Shown here in pieces: positions 1-7,828 of a stretch of DNA of 64,000 nucleotides. The notes beneath the pieces are model-generated. The model was not told the DNA's origin, ran no database searches, and saw nothing but the letters and a program-made list of their open reading frames with translations. Position 1 is the first letter of the stretch, and every line of letters begins with the position of its first letter. The position numbers and the translations under genes were made by a program. Source of the DNA: Paenibacillus sp. GP183 (GTDB taxonomy: Bacteria > Bacillota > Bacilli > Paenibacillales > NBRC-103111); contig NZ_FNSW01000001.1 of the NCBI RefSeq assembly GCF_900104695.1, positions 2,604,001-2,668,000 on the forward strand. Direction: 5' to 3'.

Positions 1-849
1 ATGGATGTCCCCGCGGATGCCGGTATCGGGATCACGTTCAGCAGCAAGTTCCTACTTAGAGCAGGAATCATTTTGATGGGAATTCGACTGAATTTCACTC
101 AAATTTTGAAAGCCGGACTGTCGGTCGTGCTGATCGATATTATTGTGATCGTTTTTACACTGGCATTTATCATTTTTTTGGGCAAATGGTTAAAGGTGGA
201 TAAAACTTTAGTGGCCTTAATTGCCGTTGGAAGTGCGGTTTGCGGAGCAGCGGCCATTGTAGCTGTCGCGCCGTTAATCGGCGCAAAAAAAGAGCAAACA
301 GCCATCTCCGTCGCCTGCATTGCAATTTTAGGGACTTTAGGGGCAGTCGTTTATATTTTTCTATACCCTTATCTGGGATTGGATCCCTATTCATACGGCG
401 TGTTTGCCGGCTCAACGCTGCATGAACTAGCACACGTCATTGCAGCTGGAGTTCCCGGCGGAATTGTAGGAAGTGATATCGCTATTCTTGTCAAACTCGG
501 AAGAGTTGCACTTCTGATCCCTGTCGCCCTGGTGTTGGGCTATTTGTACCGATCCGGCGAGCCTACGGTAACAGGCAAGAAGAGTTTGAAAAACCTTCCC
601 GTGCCATGGTTCATTTTCGGCTTTTTGGCAATGAGTCTTGTCAATTCGACGGGTTTGCTGCCTGATTCGGTAACTAAATTCCTGATTGCGGCCAGTATTT
701 TCCTAATGTCGATCGCAATGGCCGGTCTTGGCCTCAGCATCAATATTACCGATTTCAAAAAAGTGGGAAGAAATACGATTGTTGTGGCCGTTGTCGGATT
801 TATCGCGTTGGCCATGTTGGGACAAGGGCTCCTGGCATTATTTTATTAG
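1..849 (+). CDS. YeiH/UPF0324-family membrane transporter, probably 5'-partial
   Basis: Polytopic inner-membrane protein of the YeiH (Cons_hypoth698) family, often annotated as a putative sulfate exporter; the substrate is not established. The 282 visible residues hold about eight to nine hydrophobic segments and family-like stretches: GIRLNFTQILKAG near residue 27, CGAAAIVAVAPLIGAK near 81, and GSTLHELAHVIAAG near 137. Family members are usually about 320-350 residues, and the frame is open at the window edge, so the true start probably lies upstream and the ATG at base 1 is likely an internal Met. A strong hairpin plus T-run follows the stop. The family call is secure; the function is not. 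Confidence 0.85.
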   Translation: MDVPADAGIGITFSSKFLLRAGIILMGIRLNFTQILKAGLSVVLIDIIVIVFTLAFIIFLGKWLKVDKTLVALIAVGSAVCGAAAIVAVAPLIGAKKEQTAISVACIAILGTLGAVVYIFLYPYLGLDPYSYGVFAGSTLHELAHVIAAGVPGGIVGSDIAILVKLGRVALLIPVALVLGYLYRSGEPTVTGKKSLKNLPVPWFIFGFLAMSLVNSTGLLPDSVTKFLIAASIFLMSIAMAGLGLSINITDFKKVGRNTIVVAVVGFIALAMLGQGLLALFY

Positions 850-890
850 TCCTTATCGAACGGTTTGCAAGCGATTAAACTTTAAGCATA

Positions 891-930
891 CGGAATCCGT
901 CTTATTCTGGCGGATTGCCGTTTTTTTTTT
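891..930 (+). terminator. Rho-independent terminator after the YeiH-like gene
   Basis: Imperfect hairpin CGGAATCCG / CGGATTGCCG followed directly by ten T residues on the plus strand, 41 bases after the stop codon. This is a classic intrinsic terminator and marks the end of the first transcription unit. Confidence 0.85.
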
Positions 931-1017
931 GCTCGCACTCCCCTCCAGCCCGGTGGCGGTCACCCTTCCGACTGCCAGTCAGCCTGCTGAAATTCCTTCA
1001 AATAACAAAACACCGAG

Positions 1018-1179
1018 ATGCAAATGAGTAAACTGCACGCAATTTCTTTGAGCAACAACATACAAATCACCCTCATTATTTTTTTAATTCCTATAGGAAT
1101 AGTAGTATTTATTATCCGCGAAAAATTTCTGTTTGTCAATGTGCGTGCAAAACAAAAATTCGGTGGAGACCAAATGTGA
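1018..1179 (+). CDS. Possible 53-residue single-pass membrane protein
   Basis: Open frame from ATG CAA ATG to TGA. Residues about 18-35 are strongly hydrophobic (ITLIIFLIPIGIVVFII) and are followed by a basic, polar tail (RAKQKFGGDQ), which is what a small N-out or C-in membrane protein looks like. The ribosome site is weak (only ACCGAG just upstream), there is no recognised family, and the frame lies between a terminator and a converging terminator with no clear promoter. I do not recognise it. It could be a real small gene or a remnant. Confidence 0.3.
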   Translation: MQMSKLHAISLSNNIQITLIIFLIPIGIVVFIIREKFLFVNVRAKQKFGGDQM

Positions 1180-1184
1180 ATTCT

Positions 1185-1214
1185 ACAAAAAAAGGCCACC
1201 TTGGCAAGTGGCCT
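1185..1214 (-). terminator. Rho-independent terminator for the RsfA-like gene
   Basis: On the minus strand, a seven-base-pair perfect stem AGGCCAC/GTGGCCT with an eight-base loop is followed by seven T residues. It lies about 60 bases past the stop of the minus-strand Myb-domain gene. Confidence 0.85.
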
Positions 1215-1275
1215 AATGATCCTTCTTTTCAATACTATACTATGCCCGAAACCTTCCCTCTGCCCATTTCCCTAT

Positions 1276-1512
1276 TTAACTTATCGCCATTAACTTCTTG
1301 CGCTCAGCTTTAGCCGTATTAATCTCCTTTTCATATCCCTCTCTGACAACGCAATTCCATCTGAATGAACATATACTGGCCGTTCGTCCTAACCGATCTG
1401 CAGCCTCTTCAAAAGCCTTTAATTCATAACTTCCTGATCGGATGTGCTTAAGTGTTATTTCTGCTAAAATCGTGTCATCTTCAGTCATCCAGCTGTCTTT
1501 TTCCTGTCTCAT
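1276..1512 (-). CDS. RsfA-like Myb/SANT-domain DNA-binding protein, short form
   Basis: 78-residue protein whose whole length is a Myb/SANT-like helical domain: DSWMTEDDTILAEITLKHI, then a second helix with FEEAADRLGRT, then FRWNCVVREGYEKEI. This pattern matches the N-terminal domain of RsfA-family regulators, known in Bacillus as prespore-specific transcription factors. Full RsfA-type proteins are roughly 200 residues or more with a coiled-coil C-terminus; here the frame stops after the DNA-binding domain and a terminator follows. It is therefore either a compact paralogue or an ancestrally truncated copy. Role in sporulation is inference from the family only. Confidence 0.75.
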   Translation of the reverse strand: MRQEKDSWMTEDDTILAEITLKHIRSGSYELKAFEEAADRLGRTASICSFRWNCVVREGYEKEINTAKAERKKLMAIS

Positions 1513-1720
1513 TATCTCACCTTCATATTCCCTTTTTTATGCATTCTTAGCTGATTAGCTGTATTTTATACTCAGTATAGTTGTGTTGTTACCTACCAAT
1601 ATCACCGTTCGCTCTGATGCCTCGGGAAATTATCTGCATACCGCATTCAATATGGAACTACCTACTTGACCGGGCATCGTATTCAACTGCGAAAAATCGC
1701 GAGGTTACCGATTCTATTCT

Positions 1721-3079
1721 TCACCTAAATAACGGAAGGGACAGGATCCACGGCCAATACAGTCTTGAAGCGATATATAGAGTTAGGATGCCAGATATCG
1801 AAAAAAGGGTCCCTATCCGAACCATATCCCAAGTACGGACAAGACCGCTTGAAAAGACAATGGCGTTAGCGGGCGAGGAAACCGGTAAAATCATGCCCAT
1901 TGACGAAGCGAGAGCCATCATGACCGGATCGGTAACTTTAACTCCGCCGAGCACGATAATCATAGGTATCGTTAAACTTGTCGCCACCGTATCGCTTATG
2001 AATATGGATAAAATCAGGGTCACCAGGGCCATTGCAAAAAAAGCAGTCGACTGGGGCAAAGGATCCGCAGCGACCTGCTGAACGATATATTGCGCAACTC
2101 CCGATTCCTTCAACGCGACTCCTAGACTCATCCCACCGCCGACAAGCAGCAGGGTGTCCCAGCCCATTTCCTTCAGATCTACCGGCTTTAACAAGCGGGT
2201 AACAAATAAAAGAATTATGGGCACAAGTGCAACCACACCGTCCGGAATGTGATGCAAGGGGGTTGTCAGCCACAAAGAAACCGTAACCAGGAAAATCACC
2301 AGAACTCCTGCGGAATCGATGCCCCACTCGATCCTGTCTGCCGTCTGCCTCTCAACCTTGTCCTTGTTCGCCGGCGGAAAAATGACCTCCAGCCCCCAGT
2401 TAGCGAACAACAGCAGTACACCGCAAATCGGTGCCGTCAATATAAACCAAAGTGGAAACGACAATGCAGAGCCAGCACGAACTATTGCATCCATGGCTAA
2501 TGCGTTCGGCGGCGTGCCCATCGGGGTGGCCATCCCCCCAATTGTCGCTCCGATCGGAATGGCGAGCAAAATGGCTTTGCTAACATTTTTTCCCGTATGG
2601 GTCTTCACAATAGGTACGATTACCGTCATAAACAGAACCGTTGTAGCAGCATTTGAAATCCACATGGAGACGGCGGCGCTGCTCAGGAGTAAGAGTGTAA
2701 CGAGACGCCGTGGATTACCGCGGCTTTTGTGCAGTATCCATGCAGCAATAATTGAATCCAGATTGTATTTGTGCATGGCAAGGCTAAGCGCAAATCCTCC
2801 CAAAAAAAGCGTGATGACCGGGTTGAAGAAAGGCCCGAAAAATAGCGCTGTCCCCTTCTCTTCCCAGATTCCCCACCTTCCGAGAAAAACCGCTTCCAAA
2901 AATAAAATGACACAGGAGGTCAAAAATAGCGGAATCCATTCCGTTACCCACAGGATGACGGCGATGACCATAATGGCCAATGTAATTCTCATCGACTGAT
3001 CCAACTGTGAGGTGAACTGGTAGGTGATCCCCCCGGCGGCCAGGGATAGCCCGAAGAGAAACAGATTGCGGACGGCCAT
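1721..3079 (-). CDS. SLC13/DASS-family sodium:anion (dicarboxylate or sulfate) symporter
   Basis: About 452 residues, a normal length for divalent anion:sodium symporters. It has about eleven hydrophobic segments. Family-like motifs are SNAATTVLFMTVIVPI near residue 150 and, in the C-terminal half, ISDTVATSLTIPMIIVLGG and LPVSSPANAIVFSSG, the repeat that carries SNT-like sodium/substrate sites in this family. The start chosen (MAVRNLFLFG) has GAGGTG five bases upstream; the longer frame to 3256 has no ribosome site and an atypical basic leader. The substrate (succinate-type acids, citrate or sulfate) cannot be read from sequence. It stands alone between an RsfA-like gene and a degraded stretch. 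Confidence 0.88.
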   Translation of the reverse strand: MAVRNLFLFGLSLAAGGITYQFTSQLDQSMRITLAIMVIAVILWVTEWIPLFLTSCVILFLEAVFLGRWGIWEEKGTALFFGPFFNPVITLFLGGFALSLAMHKYNLDSIIAAWILHKSRGNPRRLVTLLLLSSAAVSMWISNAATTVLFMTVIVPIVKTHTGKNVSKAILLAIPIGATIGGMATPMGTPPNALAMDAIVRAGSALSFPLWFILTAPICGVLLLFANWGLEVIFPPANKDKVERQTADRIEWGIDSAGVLVIFLVTVSLWLTTPLHHIPDGVVALVPIILLFVTRLLKPVDLKEMGWDTLLLVGGGMSLGVALKESGVAQYIVQQVAADPLPQSTAFFAMALVTLILSIFISDTVATSLTIPMIIVLGGVKVTDPVMMALASSMGMILPVSSPANAIVFSSGLVRTWDMVRIGTLFSISGILTLYIASRLYWPWILSLPLFR

Positions 3080-3443
3080 ATTGCACCTCGCTTGTATATT
3101 TGTAGACGGTCCTTGTCGACATTTCCATTCCATTTCTATACTATGTACAAGCACCGGAATTAAGAATATTTGGTTGTGGTGCAAGAATTTTATCCTTGAT
3201 AATATTGAATGAATTGACAAATTGGGATGGGGCAAAAAGAAATCAAATACATTCAAATGGAAACATTTTGAGGCGGAAATAATACTGTTGACGGTAAGAT
3301 AGTATTTTCAATACCGTTTCAGTTATCTAGATTTAGTAGAAATAATGTCTGAACGAGGATTTCTATTTCACACACATCTATTATGAGAAGGTTTACGAAT
3401 ATTCTCCTTAAAATAGCAAAGAAGTTCGTCCCATCTAAAACCA

Positions 3444-3510
3444 GTGAATGATTCGTGGCGGGTTGATGAGACTTATATCAAAGTAAAAGGTCATTGGCGA
3501 CCACCAACTT
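3444..3510 (+). pseudogene. Fragment of an IS6-family transposase
   Basis: A 67-base in-frame piece reads SWRVDETYIKVKGHWR, which is the start of the DDE core (first catalytic Asp in VDETYIK) of IS6/IS26-type transposases. The reading stops within a few codons and no other part of the transposase is visible. This is an old remnant. The surrounding 3080-4015 interval holds no other convincing gene: I see only the inverted repeat below and a minus-strand stretch at 3540-3605 reading PLSDQQITDLLVKYREEL, which I cannot assign. Confidence 0.65.
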
Positions 3511-3691
3511 AAAAGGAAAAGGTGGAAATTAAAGATAGGATGTTTAATTCCTCGCGGTACTTAACCAGCAGGTCCGTAATTTGTTGGTCAGACAGCGGAT
3601 GCCTTTTTATCCTCGAGATCCACAAGCCTTTTTATTTTGGTGATCTATCTACGGATCCAGGTATCTGCTCGTTTACGCAGGCTAAATTATA

Positions 3692-3720
3692 AATCATACT
3701 TAATTGCATTAAGTATGATT
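3692..3720. repeat. Perfect 12-bp inverted repeat
   Basis: AATCATACTTAA and its exact reverse complement are separated by five bases (TTGCA). No T-run follows on either strand, so a terminator is not supported. It may be a mobile-element end or a recognition site in the decayed stretch. Confidence 0.5.
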
Positions 3721-4015
3721 CAAAAATTAATTTTCGCCACAAAGTCATGTTTGTATCATTCATAATAATTTAGTAATAATGAATGTATCAATGGTCAGTG
3801 GGAGGGTCTCTTTAATGGAGTTCGTACAGGTTTTTCGTCAGAAATTACAATACCTTTTTTTAATTCCTTAATATTTTCTATGTTCTCCATAATTGGCTTC
3901 TATTTTTATATTCGCTGGCCCCTGCTATCATCAAACGACATAATACGTTCAAGATTGTCTTAAACAAAGGTAGTGACAATATTTTCAAATAGATCTTTTC
4001 GTCAAGTCGTGAATC

Positions 4016-5212
4016 TCATCTCATTGGCGACTCGAAGACCTTTTTAAGCAATAGCCCTTTGATTAATTCATTCTGTGGCACCTCGTTAAAACTTAACGCT
4101 CCAATCTGGAATGTCTGCTCGTCGTCACTGATGATAAACTGCAAGACCGCCTTCACCTCAACGTCTGCATAGGTACAGTATCCGGAGAATTCAACTACAT
4201 TGGCCCCCGTCGTCGACCTAAAATACTTCCAAGTGGGTGACCCGAAAAAATTCTGGAATGCTTGTTCATACGTGACGTCAGGATAGCTAGAATTCTTTCC
4301 ATTTTTTACACCGAGAACATATTTATTATTGCGGTCAGTTACATTCCGGATCTGATCCCTGACTTCCGATTTTGCTTTGTCTACTGTGCGTTTATCCACC
4401 TTTTCTCCTAGACTCAGAATCCGAGAAAGCGCCCCACCAGACTCCTTAGAATTATCCTTATTCTTAGCGTTCTCTTCGCTGACAGCTAGAGCTTTCTTCT
4501 CCTGTTGTTGCTTTTCCTCTTCGGCCTTCTTTGCTGTTGCCTCCTGCTGCTTCTTTTCCTCTTCAGCCTTTTTAGCTGCGGCCACTTGCTGCTGGTTCTC
4601 CTCTTTTGCTTTCTTCTCTTCCTCTTGCTTTGCTTTAAGTTCCTGCTGTTTTGCGAGCTCTGCTTCTTTTGCCTGCTTCTCCGCCGCCTTCTTGTCTTCT
4701 TCCTTCGCTGCGGCAGTTGCTGCTTCCTCTTGCTTTTTCTTCTCTTCCTCAAGTTTTTTTGCTAGTTTTACCGCATCCATTTGGGCCTTATCTGCGGCCT
4801 GTTTCTTCTGGTTTTCCTCGTAAATCTTTTGGCTTATCGCCAAATATTCCGGAGTGTATTGCTTATGTATGGCAGAGGTGATAATACCGAATACGATAAA
4901 ATAAACAAGAAGCCCCAGCAGCGAGGCTCCGATTCTAACCAGGAGCTTGAGGTGGTTGAGTGGTTTTATCTTCTTGACACTTCGCCATGAAGCGAAAATA
5001 CTGTAAGGAATAATGATCAGAAAAAGTATGTACACGATATTTTCAGAAAGCTTGATAGAATCATCATGGCCAGACGAGGTGTAATCGTTATGAACAGACA
5101 AGCCACCTACAACAAATAAGAACATGAATAGATAAATGATAATTGCAGTAATTTTCTTCCAAAGTTTGTTTGTTCTAAAACCCGGAATATGGCGTATGAT
5201 TTTGTTGAACAT
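4016..5212 (-). CDS. Membrane-anchored coiled-coil (TolA-like) protein with C-terminal Firmicute domain
   Basis: 398 residues. Three hydrophobic segments in the first 120 residues (about 17-40, 63-83 and 94-116) anchor it. Residues about 135-245 are an Ala/Lys/Glu/Gln-rich helical stretch with repeated KKAEEEKKQQ units, a long coiled coil. The last 110 residues form a compact domain (SYPDVTYEQAFQNFF, PTWKYF, VVEFSGYC, FNEVPQNELI) that I recognise as recurring at the C-terminus of uncharacterised Firmicute membrane or lipoproteins. No function is known to me. Despite the TolA look, no TolA C-terminal domain is present. It stands alone, with the start ATG at 5212 just after a typical A/G-rich leader. 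Confidence 0.7.
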   Translation of the reverse strand: MFNKIIRHIPGFRTNKLWKKITAIIIYLFMFLFVVGGLSVHNDYTSSGHDDSIKLSENIVYILFLIIIPYSIFASWRSVKKIKPLNHLKLLVRIGASLLGLLVYFIVFGIITSAIHKQYTPEYLAISQKIYEENQKKQAADKAQMDAVKLAKKLEEEKKKQEEAATAAAKEEDKKAAEKQAKEAELAKQQELKAKQEEEKKAKEENQQQVAAAKKAEEEKKQQEATAKKAEEEKQQQEKKALAVSEENAKNKDNSKESGGALSRILSLGEKVDKRTVDKAKSEVRDQIRNVTDRNNKYVLGVKNGKNSSYPDVTYEQAFQNFFGSPTWKYFRSTTGANVVEFSGYCTYADVEVKAVLQFIISDDEQTFQIGALSFNEVPQNELIKGLLLKKVFESPMR

Positions 5213-5331
5213 CTAGATGAGAAGCCTCCCTAAATTACTCATTTGTAAGTTTTATACGAAGTAATGTTCAACAAATTCCGCCAAATTCCTTCATTCCCTA
5301 TTTTGAATATATCCCAATTGGAGGTGCCGTT

Positions 5332-5631
5332 TTGGCTAAAATGATTATTATGTACAAGGAACCAAAGGACAAAGAGGAATTTGAGAGACATTATTTCGAG
5401 GTCATGTTCCGCTGGGCAAAAAGATACCCAATATTAAGAGCGAATCTATACAACGTGTTATCGCTACACAAAACACATCTTTAAAACTTTATTTGATTGT
5501 TGAACTTGAGTTTGAAAATACGGATGCCCTTAACCAGGCTTTATCCAGCGCTGAAACAAGCAGCAGCAGAAGACGGACCACGATTATTTAAATATCTTCA
5601 CAGACCGCCTATCATTACTATCGTTGAGTAA
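5332..5631 (+). pseudogene. EthD-like protein, broken by two frameshifts
   Basis: A strong ribosome site (GGAGGTG) lies six bases before a TTG GCT AAA ATG start. The first frame reads MIIMYKEPKDKEEFERHYFE; the product then continues only in other frames as VPLGKKIPNIKSE, VIATQNTSLKLYLIVELEFE and finally EDGPRLFKYLHRPPIITIVE followed by TAA. The three pieces together give a complete protein of about 100 residues, the length and pattern of the EthD small dimeric ferredoxin-like family (first breaks near 5405 and 5555). Either two recent indels or sequencing error. The role in ethyl-ether degradation should not be inferred from the family name. Confidence 0.7.
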
Positions 5632-5677
5632 TGTTTTCTAATCCCGTGGCCGCACCTCCATTGAAATCCGTAGTTTG

Positions 5678-6199
5678 TCATTTTAGTACTGCGATGACAA
5701 GTGCAATGATGGCAATTAAAGCAATTATTCCAGTCATCTTATATTTGGAATCAGCCTTGGTTTGCTTGGAGGAATCAGGAAACATAAACTTCATTTGTTT
5801 CTGCATGGTGTTAAATAATTGATTGATAACATTTTCTAATCTCTCTAAATGCACTTCCAATGTTGCAGCAACTTCATTATTGCTATCTTGTTCAATTGTG
5901 GGGGGCGTTACCATCCCACTTTTGTATTCGAAATAGTGTTCAAGAATCATCTCATTGTATTTGAAATAATGAATGATTGCCGCTGCGCAGAGATCCTTTT
6001 TTTCTTTAGAGCTTAGAATGTCATTTCCAATAGCTTTCATTAGACCAGTGGATTCTAACACATTCTGTACTATTGTAGGATTGTTTACACGGAAACCTTC
6101 AAGATCATGTGAATTTTGACGACAACGGTGCAGCCGACGTGCCCTGTGCGAAAAGACAAGAGTGCTTCTAAGTCGGGCGTTGCCGAGATTGATGTGCAA
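5678..6199 (-). CDS. Tail-anchored hypothetical protein, start uncertain
   Basis: 173-residue frame. From about residue 38 onward it looks like real protein: NNPTIVQNVLESTG, a helical stretch rich in charged residues, LEVHLERLENVINQLF, and a C-terminal hydrophobic anchor (MTGIIALIAIIALVIAVLK) ending the protein. The first 37 residues are Arg/His-rich and unlike the rest, and there is no ribosome site at the first ATG, so the gene may be 5'-truncated and fused to unrelated DNA near 6090-6110. I do not recognise a family. Confidence 0.45.
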   Translation of the reverse strand: MHINLGNARLRSTLVFSHRARRLHRCRQNSHDLEGFRVNNPTIVQNVLESTGLMKAIGNDILSSKEKKDLCAAAIIHYFKYNEMILEHYFEYKSGMVTPPTIEQDSNNEVAATLEVHLERLENVINQLFNTMQKQMKFMFPDSSKQTKADSKYKMTGIIALIAIIALVIAVLK

Positions 6200-6318
6200 C
6201 GCTATAACTTAATTGAGGGGTCTTCTCCGTAGACGAGATTCTTTTAAGTAATAAGCAATACCTTGACGCAAGCTCAGAGAATGAAATCAGTTTTTGTGCC
6301 ACATGGCACGAATAACTC

Positions 6319-6370
6319 GCGTCCCCAATCCGTCCCCAACCCTACTAACTTCTCACTCAAACCCCTTATA
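6319..6370. repeat. Direct repeat copy A (att-like or recombinase-tail scar)
   Basis: Contains GCGTCCCCAATCCGTCCCC then a variable spacer, then CTCACTCAAA and CCCTTATA. The same arrangement recurs in the same orientation at 27667-27718. Read on the minus strand it would encode LGTDWGRE, a tail I associate with some tyrosine-recombinase C-termini, but with no recombinase body upstream. A second IYKGF-encoding stretch sits inverted at about 6458-6476. The remaining 6200-6650 interval holds no gene. Confidence 0.55.
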
Positions 6371-6532
6371 TATCAATAGACTTACAGATTCGATATGTGT
6401 CGTATGCGGGAACATAGGATACTTTGCTCACATATGTAGGCTAAAGCCTTGATAAATCAATATATAAGGGTTTTGTACAGTTGAACATGGTTCTGTTGGC
6501 TGTGTTTATTCGAAAATAACGACTTTCGTCCA

Positions 6533-6575
6533 CCGAGAAGACCCTCCCTACTTCGTTGAGAACGGGTCTTCTCGG
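6533..6575. terminator. Long hairpin downstream of the alcohol dehydrogenase gene
   Basis: A 12-bp perfect stem CCGAGAAGACCC/GGGTCTTCTCGG with a 19-base loop. No clear T-run follows on the minus strand, where it lies about 75 bases beyond the dehydrogenase stop, so termination is probable but not certain. Confidence 0.5.
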
Positions 6576-6650
6576 CTGTTATAATAAAATCATACTGACC
6601 GTATTAATTCTTCAAGACTTCTTTATGATCGGGTTCAAGACGCCGCTCTC

Positions 6651-7817
6651 CTAAATAACATTATCGTGGGTCTCTTGAAGAATATGTAGGTAATCCTCAG
6701 CACCAATCGAACGGATATTGCTGGACGTTGAGTTATTTTGGACAGCTAACTCGACGATACGCGAAAAATCCTCTTTCCTTACTCCTGGAAGGTCTTTCAG
6801 CTTCGGAATTTCGAGCTTTGTCGTAAACTCCCTGATTCCAGTTATCATTTTATGAATAGCAATCTCATCGTTATCCGACTCTGCAGCAAAATTCATTATT
6901 CGTGCCAAGGTGGCATGGATCGGCTTCTCTTCTTGAGTGTTAAATTGCAACACGTAGGGCAAGAATACCGCGTTCGCAACCCCATGAGGTGTATCGTACA
7001 GCCCGCCAAGCGCCTCAGCTAAGCAGTGGACAGCCGCAACATCGCTCGAGCCAAAACACAACCCCGCTAACAGACTGCCTTCCAACATGTTATAACGAGC
7101 CTGTTCATTTTCCGGATCCCTAAAGGCGGTTGGCAACGAAGAAACAATCGTCTGCATCGCCCTTGCGCCAAGTGCTTGCGAGATTGGATTGGTGACTTTG
7201 CACGTATAGCCTTCAATCGCATGCACCAATGCATCAACACCTGTTGCCGCTGTGACAGACTTCGGCACTGTGAACGTCAATTTCGGATCAAGAATAGCAA
7301 GCAGTGGCCGCAACGAGGCATGCTTAAGCGTAAGTTTCCGATGTGTGGAAGACTCTGTAATGACTGCGGAACGCGTCACTTCCGATCCGGTGCCTGCCGT
7401 AGTCGGAATACAAATAATGGGCGCGATGTTGGTGTATGCCCTTCTTCCTTCAGAATATTCAATCGGCGTACCTCCATTCGGACCAAGCAGTGCGATCGCT
7501 TTCCCGGTATCCATAGCGCTTCCGCCACCAATGGCAACCACAGCATCCATGCCCTGCTCAGTGAACAACTTGGCCCCGGCAAGGCATTCCGTATCCCTTG
7601 GATTTTGCGAGATTGTATCAAACAGAACAACCCGGTAACCTGACGCTTCCAACGCAGCTTGAATCGGTGATGCTAATCCTGCCTTTACGACACCTGGATC
7701 ACTGACTAATAGAATGGATGAACCAATCTCTAAGGATTTCAACAGGTTAGGCAGTTGTCCGGATTTTCCAATCCCCATCTCGATTCTCGTATTACTGAAG
7801 TAGCTATAGCTTTGCAT
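6651..7817 (-). CDS. Iron-containing alcohol dehydrogenase
   Basis: About 388 residues, full length for the group III (Fe-ADH) family of NAD(P)-dependent alcohol or polyol dehydrogenases. The nucleotide-binding motif GGGSAMDTGKAIA lies near residue 98. The metal site is visible: Asp in GVDALVHAIEGY, His in VHCLAEALGG and His in YDTPHGVANAVFLP. The second ATG is chosen as start because AGGAG lies eight bases before it and only two before the first ATG at 7823. The MFS gene begins its stop 12 bases upstream, so the two are likely co-transcribed. The substrate is unknown; the context suggests a sugar-derived aldehyde or polyol. A degraded copy of its 3' end occurs at 29478-29655. Confidence 0.9.
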   Translation of the reverse strand: MQSYSYFSNTRIEMGIGKSGQLPNLLKSLEIGSSILLVSDPGVVKAGLASPIQAALEASGYRVVLFDTISQNPRDTECLAGAKLFTEQGMDAVVAIGGGSAMDTGKAIALLGPNGGTPIEYSEGRRAYTNIAPIICIPTTAGTGSEVTRSAVITESSTHRKLTLKHASLRPLLAILDPKLTFTVPKSVTAATGVDALVHAIEGYTCKVTNPISQALGARAMQTIVSSLPTAFRDPENEQARYNMLEGSLLAGLCFGSSDVAAVHCLAEALGGLYDTPHGVANAVFLPYVLQFNTQEEKPIHATLARIMNFAAESDNDEIAIHKMITGIREFTTKLEIPKLKDLPGVRKEDFSRIVELAVQNNSTSSNIRSIGAEDYLHILQETHDNVI

Positions 7818-7828
7818 CTGCATTTCTC

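Noticed and set aside
3692-3720. Intrinsic terminator in the decayed stretch
   Set aside because: The stem is perfect but AT-rich and no T-run follows on either strand.
3839-3890. 31-codon minus-strand ORF (MENIENIKELKKGIVISDEK)
   Set aside because: No ribosome site and no recognised family; too short to support as a gene.
4377-4823. Plus-strand frame rich in Ser, Phe and Cys
   Set aside because: It is the antisense of the Lys/Glu/Ala coiled coil of the minus-strand gene; low-complexity shadow.
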